Shown: positions 1 through 18,800 of the stretch, piece after piece | Layout of the letters: every line of letters begins with the position of its first letter | Numbering within the stretch: position 1 is the first letter of the stretch | Assembly: GCA_034190875.2 (NCBI GenBank) | Contig: CM067344.1 | Span: forward strand, 68,146,027 to 68,210,026 | Direction: 5' to 3' | DNA from: Urechis unicinctus | Taxonomy: Eukaryota > Annelida > Polychaeta > Xenopneusta > Urechidae | Length of the DNA: 64,000 nucleotides | Position numbers and translations under genes: made by a program | Notes under the pieces: model-generated | Databases searched by the model: none | What the model saw: only the letters and a program-made list of their open reading frames with translations | What the model was told of the DNA's origin: nothing

Positions 1-2776
1 CTTACTCTGGCAATTAGCCAAGCTTTCTGGCCTATTTCCTAGGCTCTCTGTTTCTATGCTTCAATCATTATTCTACCACACGACGCGAGGATGAGAGCGG
101 GGTAGGGTAGCGGTAGGCTATATTTATGGACACGAGTAGTTTGTTCGGTTGAGCCTGAAAGCATGTGGCTTGCTGTTGGCTGTGATGACTGGTTTACACA
201 AACTCTATGGGTAACCGTACAGGACTGAACAAAGCTCATTATTATGCGCATCAACTCAATATGTTGCTGGACAAGAATATATTAAACTCGGTTAATTAGA
301 GCGTTTTGGCTGCTTACATAACAACATGCACCGCACACACACGTTCTCTTTGGAATATTAATAAATCGCAGCGTTTTTTTTGTGGTGTGGGGAAGGGGTG
401 ATTTCTGGCTTTAAGGATACAACGAATGACCATGCTTAGAATATGTCTTCTCTCTCGGTAAATTATTTGATGGAGGTCTTGGTGGTAATCTGAATCTACA
501 ATCCAATTATTGTATTCAACATCCCACCTAATGATTTTCAGAAAGGAACCAGTCGTGGCTATCGATCGCTCGGGGTCATCACGGGTCCCAGTCAAGCCGT
601 TAGGCATTTATCCCATTACTGCAAAGTACTGCTCATCACTCCTGTACGATTTAACGTCTGGATCTGTCCTCGCCCGTTGTGTCCTTCACCCTTGGCATTA
701 TTCCAAGGCCGACGTGTGGAATTCCACGCGTTCATTGGTTGAGGCGCGTGAGACTCATAGCTGTGGCCGTTTCAATGGGTTTCACCTTAAGCCGAGCACG
801 AATGACGTAGACAGAATTGCTGGCGCAAGGTAACAAGCGAAGGCGAGGGCGGGCTGCTGATAAACAATGTTGATATGTTCCCTCATGCAAATACATACTT
901 CAGGTTGTCCCAGAGACAGCATACACCTGCACCTATAGCGTATCCTCACGTGTCCTCGGTCTTTGAACTACGGGTAATATACCTTCGTCGCTACATCAAC
1001 CTCATTTGTTGCGGTTGGGGTTTTACCCTACAGTGGCTATACGACCGTGTCATCAGATTTTGCGAACACCGGTCAGGTGATTGTGGTGATGTATGAAGTT
1101 GGTGGTCTGCTGGCTTAATTCTATTCTATTGGCCCGTCGAATCTGGTACCGAAATACACCAAACCTCGTGCTTGTGATCGGAAGTCAGTCATCGAATTCA
1201 GAATGATGCTTGTGGTTATGCAGTGATCATGTAATGCATCTCAGTGGGGAAATGAATTGTTGTATCACGTAAGCATGAACCTGGATCGTGTTTCAGCGAA
1301 CTCCTCACCCCGAGTTGTCATGCTCGTATGATGTCAGCATCACTTGCTAGAGTGTCTTGACGTCGGTTGTAGCGATGGTAAAACTATCAATGCCTCAACG
1401 CTCGTGGTTGGCGCCCCATATGCTAAGTTTCTCGCCTTGTGGCAGAGGACCGGTTACAAATGGTTACATGGCAGTGCTGATAATCAAGTCTAGTCCCCAT
1501 CCCATCCCTGTTAACAGCGACCGCGTTGGTTATGATTTCGAACTCTCATGTGCGCGTTGTATGTGGGATGATATCAGATCGTCAACCATCATAACCATAC
1601 TGGAATATTCCGCGGTATAACCACTAAAGAGCGCTTGCTGAAGTCTCAGCTAGAGAAAAAATGTGAAGACGCTACCTGTTAAGCGCCGCGCGTTGCTTTG
1701 TCATAGTGCCCTTAAAACCACGTGAAATTCTTTGATAAATACGAGACGTCGGATCAACAATCCCATGTGCTCTTGTTTATTTCATGATATCGTATCCTGA
1801 TGACGGCGTTGTATTTCATGTAATTTCATAATCCCACACAGCTCAGCGAAGCTATAAACTCTGTTCGCGATATCTTCCCGGACATTTCCCTCGTTTTGGA
1901 AGGTTGTTGACAATCGAATATCCCTATCTACAGCACGGACATAAAAGATCGAGAACAGTAAACGCTATTTATAAGCCTGTGACTGACGTGTTTTGGCAGC
2001 GGAAACGACATTTTTCCCGCTTTTATCAATCGCGGTGACGTCAGCCCAGTATTCCCATGTGCTTTTGTTTATATGACGGTAGCGCCACCTATCGACCACA
2101 GAGCCACTCGGAGTGAACCCTCTTAGCGAAGCTATACACTCTCTGGTATAACCACATGGTTGCCTCCTTTGAACCAGCCATAACCTTCTCGGTCATGAGC
2201 CGTCAGCGCTGGTTTGGTCCACATGCGCTGGGAACCATGACTTAAGGATCCGAGTTTAATGGTCTGTGGAGCGCTGTTTGTGGCTTGAAAGTCATTTCAG
2301 ATAGCTCTTTTCAGCCAAGTGGAGCCTGCGCTCTTTTTTGCAAGGGAGTACCCGATCGACTGTTGGTCTGTTGGGCTAATTTCAGACAAAAATGGTTGCT
2401 AGGTTCATTTTGAAAAAGTTACCCGACTGTTGCAACATGTTTACAAAGCCCGATATTAGGTAAGGTTTAAGGAGAGCTTGTGACCAAATTGTTGCCCCCT
2501 GGGTATTGTATATTCGTATATTAATGTAGGAGTGCTCATGATTCCACTTGTCTACTAAAGGATGAGATCCCCTGTGGTCATGAATTTTTGACTGATACTT
2601 AAAGTAGACAGTCAAGCCAGTTGATTTTATGAATCTCCTACTCTTGGTCTGATGCATTGCACCCTTGAACCGATCATAACGCACTGTTTTGTTAAAATAG
2701 TCCTCAACTGTTTATTTATTTAATTTATATATTATTCAAGATGAATAAATTAATAGACTTTAGTTTCTTTTTACAG
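1..2776. other. no recognisable gene; intron or intergenic DNA with old repeats
   Basis: I find no coding exon here. Short open frames lack family motifs and splice context. The stretch around 1755-1870 is repeated, diverged, at about 2045-2150: both hold 'tcccatgtgc' followed by 'ttgtttat', and both end in 'agcgaagctata'. A dispersed repeat lies at 2303-2377 and recurs inverted at 47569-47621. Upstream exons of the zinc-finger gene that starts being visible at 2777 should lie further left or in this stretch, but I cannot identify them. Confidence 0.5.
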
Positions 2777-3827
2777 GCTGCCACCAGAACAGTTTTCAAA
2801 TGCATTTGGCCAGCTTGTGGTAAACTTTACAACACTTGTCCTGCAATTGAGGCCCATGTTCGAACAGAGCATCTAAAGTGAGTGCTCAGACCCCTTTCAT
2901 GACAAGTTCGTGGGCTGAATAAAACACCTAGTTTAGTATTACGTGCTGTTAAAATCCTCATTCACCTACATTCACTTTGTATTTTATTAGGGTAGCCGAG
3001 TCACTGAGTGACTCAGAAAACTCGGATCATGAGGAGGAGTTCTACTACACAGAAGTTGAAGTCACCCTGGACACAGTCACCGACACATTTGCTGACATGC
3101 GTACTTCTTCATCTCCTCACGAGCCAAAGATAACAGATGGGACAGGCAGTGATCAGGAGATGGCTGTTTCTCTTCCTGATCATGACTATCAGAAAAAGGT
3201 TACTAGATTTATCTGTTCCTTAGGTTAAATAATTCTTACAAGTTTCTCCATTAACAGAGTAGTTTGACAGAGTTATTGATTGTGTCAGTCTCGTACATTT
3301 CTGCACAATCATGTGTCTATTTGTGGGTTTTTTCAGAGTGTACCTGTGTTAATACCATCTAGAGATCAGGAAAACCAGTCCACCAAAGACATGCCTTTTG
3401 CCTCATCATTTCCATCTGTGTCCTCAACACAGATCTCCAAGTCCCTGTCATGGCAATCTCCGCAGGTAACATGTCACCAATATATAATTACCAAACAGAG
3501 AATAGCTCTGCATGTATTTTAATAGTTACAAATATGAATGTAAACATCAATAGCATGTAACAAGAGATTTACCAATAATCACCCCAAAAGAATTTCTCAA
3601 TGTTACAGACAAGCACAGGCATCAAATCAACAAAATCAGCTGACAGACTTTCTGCCTTTTCGGGGAACAAATCCCATTTCCTGTCAACTTCACCCAAAAA
3701 CTCCCCTGCACACAGAAAGACACGAGGTGACATCAAGAAATGTCGCAAAGTTTATGGCATGGAAAACAAGGATATGTGGTGTACCCAGTGCAAATGGAAG
3801 AAGGCTTGCTCTCGCTTCCTGGATTAA
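2777..3827 (+). CDS. ZNF395/ZNF704/SLC2A4RG-type zinc-finger regulator, 3' part of gene (4 exons)
   Basis: Four exons join in frame: 2777-2877, 2991-3198, 3337-3465 and 3609-3827 (218 codons plus TAA). All have AG acceptors, and the three internal donors are GT. Exon 1 encodes a single C2H2 finger with C-x4-C and H-x4-H spacing ([10 protein letters not shown]...HVRTEHL). Exon 2 is acidic and contains [11 protein letters not shown], a hallmark block of this family. Exon 3 has the SLSWQSP block. The last exon ends in the family C-terminal box [19 protein letters not shown]...[10 protein letters not shown], a Cys-rich DNA-contact region. Vertebrate members bind GC-rich enhancers (GLUT4 enhancer factor, HD-gene regulatory-region binding proteins), so a nuclear DNA-binding transcription factor is expected. 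The N-terminal exons lie upstream and were not found; the first exon shown begins at an acceptor. Assignment to the family is confident, but not to one of the three vertebrate paralogues. Confidence 0.9.
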
Positions 3828-9854
<6,027 letters not shown>

Positions 9855-12800
9855 TCAGACCATGTTGTCTGCTGTGTGGTGGTTATCAAGTAGAGTGCTT
9901 CTCTGGGCATCCTCCTCTGACACATCAGCTTTGACGTCACCACTACCTAGGTCCTCTGTGCTGGCGCAGATAGACGGGCGCTGTGCCATGGCCTCCAATT
10001 CTTTTTTCTCAATTGTAACTGTGGACCGGGTGGCGGCTTCAAATTTCTGTAGACAAGGCATATCATTTCAAAAATATGCAGGATTTCTTAATCTCCTCAT
10101 CTTCCATCACCTCTCAACCATAACTTTCACAATGATGAATCCATATTCAAAGCATCAGCGATTACAAACATTTTAATCCAACTGCTGGAAAGTCAAAGAA
10201 TAGACACCAGTCGATTGGCCATTATGCAAGAATGTGGCATTTGATATATAACTCACCTCCTTGAGTGTATTACCCTTGGCTCTTATAAGCTTATAGAGGG
10301 CCACAACAACAATAGGTATGTTGGAGGAGAGGGTCATGAACCAGCCAAGGACATCAGCCCACACCGGATAGTAGCTGTTTCCATACTTCACACGCTCATA
10401 GCGTACAAAGCTAAAGATAAGGACCCCCTATACACAACCAGACGACGTTTTCAACCATCATGACTGGGATAAGAGGCTCCTTGGAAAACAGATGTGTGAC
10501 AAGTATTTCATGTGTCTTTATCAGAATCAAAGTACACACAAATATTGTTAACTGACTATCAACACAGCACAGATAGAAATTTAAGCCACATACAATTGGC
10601 ATTTCTGCTTTTCAGTGGTGCGATTTGATCTGCAGCAACTTTCGAGAGAAAGGGCTACTTTTTGAATGATGTGTGGAACTTACAAGAATGAGGGCAGGAG
10701 AGATGAACTTCCAACAGAGAAGCCACCATTTATGGGGCCGGTGTCCCAGCATCTCCTTCACATTGGCTGCCATGCGCTCATTGCCTGCAAGCAAATAACA
10801 TCAGTTCATTAAGAACTTCAGACACACTTCCAGCATGTGGCCTGCACACATGAATTCTGGTCATATATTGAAGACTGTACAATCCAATACATGGTCTCTG
10901 TTGAGTCAATATAGTCACCATAGATCCAGTTGATGACAAAGCACTCGACGACAGCAATGACCAGTACACAGAAGCCTGCACTATAGTCATCCATCAGCTG
11001 GAGAACCCACATGCCTCCCTGAAATAATCATATAACCATGGTTATGTTTTTACACTAAAATATCATAATGAACAAATTTAAAACACTCAAAGAATTGGCT
11101 TTTTAAAGATTAATTTCAAACGAAACAATAATCCTGCCATATATGTCACTTAATCAAAATATAATTGATTTAACTGTTGCTAAAATAATATAAACAAGTT
11201 GGTCGTAAGAATCAATCTCATCATATACAACTTCATCATCAATATTTTGACAGGAACAAATTAACTGCCAGAGCATTATGTGCATTCACAGATCAGCGAT
11301 ATCATTCTCACACCAGAAGAGGAGGAAACAAAGGAGAGGTGAGTATGGATGCCTTTGACTTCCAGGCATCATCATCATTAAAATGACTTGCTGTCATGTA
11401 GGTGGGAGAAGTTTGCATTTAACCCCAGCATGAACTCTAAAAGCCACAAACTCAATTATTCCAACATCACTATCACACATCCATACAGATTCAACACCCT
11501 CAACACGAGAACCTGGGTCATACAATGGACTTGAAGCCAAGACAAGGATAGAGCACCGTGGAGTTGGTAATGTGCCTCTGATATGGTGTCTGACGGAGTG
11601 TGGTTAGACGCACATTACAAAGTAGTACAGTGACGGAAATGGTCGCTGATGCCGACTGATTCCAGTCAACACGTCACCATATTTTCTAACCAATAAAAGG
11701 GAAATGTTAATAGTCTTCCAGCAGGCTCGAGTAGACAGACAGTATAGCAATATGTTCTTCCATGTACTCCATGTATTATTTCACACATATAAACATGCAA
11801 ACATTTACACCATAGGAGCTAAACTAACTATTTGGTGGCAAAACGAAAGTAAAATCTTAATGAAATTTTGATTACTTGTAGAATAAGCATCCCTAAGCCA
11901 TAAAACACAGTTTCATTTACTACACCACAAGCTTCTAAGATGAACCAAAGCCAATTAATTGTTTAGTCCACTAGCAATACAAGTAGCACAGTTAATGAGG
12001 GACACTGACTGAAAATAGTCCAGTAGGTATTTACATGGTTATCGCATAAATCTGTTTCAATATAGGAATCAAAATTAGTATTGCATCATGACATACGCCA
12101 AAATATGTAGTTTGTACCCAGAGCATGAGGACGGATGTCATTTTAGGACTGGATAAGACCACCCACTATGAGATCCCTCTACATCCTCAAGATTGAAAAT
12201 TATGTGAAATACCAGGTAATATTCTATTTCAGATAAATAACTCTTAACTGAATTATTTCTCAAACTACAGATGAACATGCTTCCATAACCAGTTTGACAG
12301 GAAAAACAAAAAAAGCCTGCTTATCACAGTGGATGACATAGCAAATGAGGTGCATTACTAATTAGAAAATGTATGATGACAGTGGATGTGATAAAGCCAG
12401 AGGTTAAGAACATCTGCATTGTAGAGCCAGTGTGCCATCAGGTGACTCAAATGATCGGTATTCACACTGGGCAGCGAGGTTACTCGCCTAGAGGCACATC
12501 ACGATTAAAAGTCGAAACTGACAAGAACCAGATTTAAACATGCTTTATGTTACTACTTAATAGATAGGTACCACGCCTAAGTTGACAATCACAGAATTTA
12601 TGTAAACCTTATTTTTTTTTTTTGCATTAGTACTGGTTAAGGGTGTATTTTATGGCAGTTAATAACTTCAGAATTGTGATGTTTCTTAAGAAACAAGCAT
12701 TATGAAAATTGCAGCATGGGAACCATTCAGGGCTGTCTCTGCCCTTTCCATGTAAAATCCAAAACAGCTATCAATTCACTTAAAACATCATAAGAGCCTC

Positions 12801-15800
12801 TTGTCTATCATTGCCCATACAGGCACCCCACCCTCAGGAGCCAAGTTCCTCACTGCCAGGCAGACCAAATGCTCTTTTGAACCTCCAAGTGACAGAATAG
12901 TTCTACATGATGCATCTATTTATCTAAACAGGGAGGGGGTAAACATTATTACAAAGTGATGATAATTGTTGTCTACTTTGATTCATTGACGACTAGAAGA
13001 CCTGGAAATCGACAATGAATATATTAATTTCATATCTAGATATTTATTTGTCTTGTCATTGGCACATGGAGAGGGCCAGTGAAAGTGATAGGATGTGAAA
13101 GGAGGGAGTGATGGAGGTGAGCTGGATTAGACGCCATGACATGCAGATGAGGGATAGAACGCCGCGAGTTATTCGCCATACTACCTGAGTGGTCTGGGGC
13201 AGGCCAATCAGAAAAAACACTGAAACGACAACTAGCAAGATGCAGAAGCGAATCTTTGGATTCTTGCGGGCCATAGGAACTTCATCACAAATTCCAGTCA
13301 TCACAGTTTCTATGTCCACCATCTAATACAGTGAGAAGGAGAGAGCAGTGCCTTAATGAGATGGATGAACAAGTCAAGGGAAATGTGCTCCAGTGAGTAT
13401 GAGATGAGCAGATCAGTAACCAGCTGCTCCATCTGAAAAGACTCTAGCAGGGTCTTCAATTAGGGAAAAGATAACATCAGCCTTGTTAGAGCCTGCACCA
13501 AAAGATCCATCCAACACGACTCGGTCAGCCACAAGGTATATCGCCTTCTTATGCAGTCTGCCGTCAGCAACCAATACAATCCTCAACAATGTTTGCTATT
13601 TAAAAAATTAATTGTGGTTTAAGGGCAGCATTCAATTCCCTATAATCCTCACTGGGGGCATGTGAACTCGGGTAAAAGGCTCTATATTATTTTTATTCAG
13701 TCTGAGAGGAACAATTAATAGTCCATGCATTGGTGTAAGGCAGCAAGCCATGACTATATTTGCTCCTCTTACTCAGAAACAAAGCAGCTTGCATGCAATC
13801 CATGGTTAGTACTCATCTGGCTTTGTGTGTATGCATGGCGAGTGCAAGGAAGATATGATGTACAAATGTAATAATAAATCATTTGGAGATTGAGAATGTG
13901 CCACATACCAACTCCAAGCCCAAACTAAATCTTCACCCAGTATGGACAATGAAAGCAAAATTAAGCCAACAAACAAGGAAACTTTTCAATTCCTGAAGGG
14001 TAACAGCGAGTGAAAATAGAACTTGAAGCAGTCAGAAGAGTGTAAAGGGTGCTACAGAAGCTGTTTCAAGTCAGGTGCTCCCGCAGAGCTGGACGAGGTT
14101 TGTTACAAGGGGAAGGGTAACCGCTAACTGTACCTGTGTGACCATCGACAAGCCACCCATAAAGCCAACTCCACATACGCACACTACGAATAGCATACGC
14201 ATTTTCCAGTTGGAAGCCAGTTTGGGCCATCGATCCACGAAGCCTGTCATTATAGTCTCCACTTGCACCATCTGTGAGGAATGAGGAGCAAGATTGTCAT
14301 AACAGGTAGAGAGAATTATTGACTTATATCACTTGCTGTGGGGAGCTGGCAAACTCTGGCCAAATCCCTGGGGATAATCTATAGGACAGGAGCACCTGCA
14401 ATGAACAGAGGGCGACAAGAAGAGCTACAGCTGGCTTCTGGTGAGGGCAGGTTGAGTCTGAAGAGAAAAGTGGGTCATATATGATGAACTTAACTCATTT
14501 GCGGAAGTTTAGGACACACATTCACAGTGGCACACAAACGAGACGGCTATCATGAGAACATGAGTGTTTAACAGAGAGGGAGACAGGCGTTAAGTGGTTT
14601 GGTGGTTTGTGTTAATTGACTGACCCTTTTCATGACCATGGAATGAATACACAACATGCACAGGGCAGAGGACACATACGCACATGCACACACGCACACA
14701 ATCAGACAATAATAAACAAATCAACTGAGCACCTGCTTTCTACTACCTACCACATCTCATATATACCCCCACCCAATAAAATCTCCACAAGTGCAATCCA
14801 ATCACAAACAGGCACAGCCAATTCAACCTGCGACCAATATATCCAAAATAAGAGCAAAAACTAAACAAGGGAGAGATTCTGACACAGGACGAGATCTAAG
14901 ACAACACCAAACGGGCCAACAAAACGCAGTCAAGATCCAGCAACTCAATAATAGCAGTCAATGCAGCAACCAGACTACCCATCCAGCCTAGCATTAAACA
15001 GAAAGCACTAGTCAAGATCAACCGCCAATAACACTCTCACACACACAGACAATAGTAGCTGGAATTAGGCAGCTTAATGGTGACATGTTGCTTCCGTCTA
15101 CCTGCGTCGTCATGGGCAGCCCGATCAGGCAGAATGTTACGACCACACTACAAGTCGTACCAAAACGCACGCAAGCGTTCAGCCCCAATTTAGGGAACTC
15201 ATCGACGAAGCCGGTCACCACTGTTTCGATGAGAACCATCTGTAGGCAAAAACCCCCAATTTATAAATTTCCAGTTAAATTTATCAATAAATTGAGAAAC
15301 ATTCCCATATGTAAATAAAAAGATGGAGACATGATTGATCAAGGGACAGAGTTTCTAAATATATACACCAGGTCATATCTAGACGGCTTCATAAAAACTG
15401 CCCTGCAATGAAGGAAGAAAGTCGGGATTTTGAGCCTCAAGACAACCTTAACACCTGCAGATATAAGAGAAAATGTGACTACCACTCACCATCAATATAT
15501 ACATCAATCATGCAAGCATGCACACAGTTAGCACTGGTGATGGCTTCTTAACCACTAAGGTTCAGGATCAATAAGCAGAATCTTAACTTTGGCTTTAGGT
15601 TGACCATATTACCCATGAAAACATGCATTCTGTGAGCTGACCTTAAAATCCTCAATGGTACAAACATTGAGGACAAATAGGGTCAACCTATAGAGGCACG
15701 TAGAAAAATTGCATGTTACCGCACCAACTTAATTTGCAAAAAGATTAAATCAACCATAACTGTTCAAATCAAGACAGCTTCCACAGCTATCCATCAGTCC

Positions 15801-18800
15801 CATCTTTTAACTCATAACAGTGAACCTGATTGCATCAAGCCAGATACCAACTCTGTAATTGTGTGTTTCATTTAAGCCAAGAAGCTGAACGAACCATAGC
15901 ACCCCAAACCTGCCATCGCACCATAATGGGTGACAAGACTCAAATTTAACAAAACCTCAAGAAGTGGATTCAGTAAGAAAACAGCTTTGTTTTAACATTT
16001 AGGGCTATTTGACCCTGGAAAAGGAAGATTTTGATGGTCCAAATTCATATATGAATGATATATATATATACATCCCTCTGGATTTATTTCCATTATTTTC
16101 GCTACCATAAGATTAACATCAACAGGCAAATTCCGGAACAGGTGCTTAACATTAACTAAGAGGTAGAAATTCTACAAAAATCAACAGAATGTTTATGCTG
16201 CAATTCTAATACCAGACAACAGCTGGTATTTGACAAGCAGATAGCTAGGGTGAACATGGACAGTGAAATGGGTGTCTTATGGCAGAAGGACAGTGCAATA
16301 GAAGCTAGAATTGGAGACTGCAAGCAGCAGTATCCAATAAAGGAAAAGATTTCTGTTGAACAGCGAGATCAATAAAAAGGTAGCTTAACCTACGTATGAT
16401 GGTCACAGGAAATGGTTGGACACATTTAACAAGTACCCCAGCAACATAGACAGACAATATAAAACATTCACAGGAGACGGAAAACAACCTCTGATATTAT
16501 CATGTTCTCATGATAGCTCAACGTATTCAAGTGTCCAGGGGCACCTAAGTGACATGCGCGAGGAGTGAAATGCCCACAGAACACACACACTTAGAATTAA
16601 AGTGTACGGCAATGCAACCTTTTTCCTGTTGATTTGTATGTTGTATGTGTGTACAAACAAGACCTAATTACACCACAGAAGCAAAGGGCCAACATAGGAA
16701 ATAATTAAATTTTTCTTTGAATGTTTCTGAAGGACAAAGATAAATATGCTAGTAAAAAAACAACCAAAACTTATAAGTATTTTTTTTGGGGGGGGGGGGG
16801 GTGGTTAAACTAAGATTCAGGGGAGCCACACAGAGAAATAACATCACATCACTTCAAAGCCACACAAAAAATGGTACTCAAAATACCAGCATAATGAGTC
16901 AACCATTGCCTCATCAGTGCATTGCATTACCATGACCAAGTGCATCTATCACAGAGTTGCATACTGTGGTAAGGGATGTTGTGAAGTGGGTTCTGGGGAG
17001 TAGTGATAGAACTATAGGTAGTGTTATTGGATCACATGATAGAAGATGGAGAGGATGTGGGAGTGCACACCTATTTAAGGAGACTATTAGCAATAGGGTC
17101 TAGCATTCATGCTTTCATTAGTCAATACATGAAATAGAGCCTCAATGAGTACACCTGAAAAGTGATTCAAATTGATGAGTTAAAATACCTGAAATTAGAT
17201 GAAAGTTAGGTGCTTTGAGGAACAGGTACCTTGGCCGTAAACCACTACCGCCACACAGCCCAATGAAATATACTGTTTTAATTTAAATAGAACCCAAATT
17301 ATATGAAATAGCAATATGCTCCTATGCTGCACTTTTGGGTGACTTACCAATCAAACCAATGTATTTGATAGATCTCGATTTTGATAATAAAATATATGTT
17401 TAAGGTATGACAAAGAGTCCACCATCTGATTCATCCATAAGGTAAGAGCACATAGCAAATACATTATAAGCTGAAGGGCTTAGGCAGTGGCGATAATGGG
17501 TTGAAACTATAACAGCATAGGAGGGGTATGGGGGACAAGACATGGGGTTAAATCAAGTATGATACGATCTGTGTGAAGATAATTCATGGGTTGAGATAAT
17601 GTACTGGGAAGCATAATGGAAATTTCATCTACCATTAGCATATCTTGTTGCAGGTTCCCTAAATATCGTAAAAAAAACTGGGCAGGTAAAATAAATAGAA
17701 ACTGTTCATTAAGCCACAGGTGCTCTGTTCCCGGTGCCAAGCTTCTGAACCGAGAGGGAAAGATTTTGCTTGTGAATGAGGGCATGTGTTATAATATAGA
17801 TAGCTCAGAACCAAGTCAACGGGAACTGAGCACCTTATCACGGGTCAGCAGCACAGTGATTTGAGGAGATGCCGTTAATAGGGTATCATAGTGTAATTCA
17901 CTGCATTCAAACAGATGATATCAAAACATCAAAGCATTCTAGAAAAGCACACATCATATAGAAATTTGGAAACATTTCAATTATTTGGTAAAATATCATT
18001 GAAACATAAACAGTAATCAATTAAAAATCTAGGAAATAATTCGTTTCAAATGGACATTTAATTCTTTAACAAAACTCTTAAAAAGTGAGTGTTAATCTTG
18101 AAATCTGGTACCTCATTTTCACAAGATTTAAGTTATTGTCAATATGAAACCATGAAAATCAAGTTGTTTGTACATAGAATAAAAGAGGTTTTACCTGTGA
18201 ACCGATGCCCAGCAGGAAGAGCATGAAGAAGAAGAGGGCAGACCAGAGCTGGGACAGGGGCATGAGACTGAGTGCCCTGGGATAGGCCACAAATGCCAGC
18301 CCAGGCCCTACATGGCACAAACACAGTGGGTTCATGTCAATGGACAGTAACATTTGGTGGTGCTATTACATCAAACTTGAGCACAGTGACAATTAGTAAT
18401 GTGTGCATATATCTATTAAGGGAATTTGACAATCAAACACACAATGGCACAAATACCACACTATGAAAGGTTTATGATTTCAGGTAAAAATGGTTTCTAA
18501 CAGTATTTAAGCAAAACGCACTCAAAACATATTTCTGCTAATTGTAAATGATACATTCCCTGAGGTGGTTATGCTATCTATTCCATGGGTTCCCAACACA
18601 TAACCCTTGTCTCAATCAGAAGTCACTCGCAACCTACCAGACTCTATAACTTTGTCGACAGGTGTGCCAGACTCATGAGACATGTAGCCGATGATGGAGA
18701 AGACGGCAAAGCCAGCATAAAGACTGGTTAGGAAGCTGACAATGTTGATGACGATGGCGTCGCGATAGCAGTTGTGGTTAAACTTGTTGTAGCTCGACAT

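Noticed and set aside
17507-17785. possible fourth copy of SLC6 exon 9 (minus strand, MVDEIS...)
   Set aside because: No AG acceptor before the ATG, no TGF/CDE..P core, and no TM9 pattern or CAG|GT end. The match is limited to the first residues.
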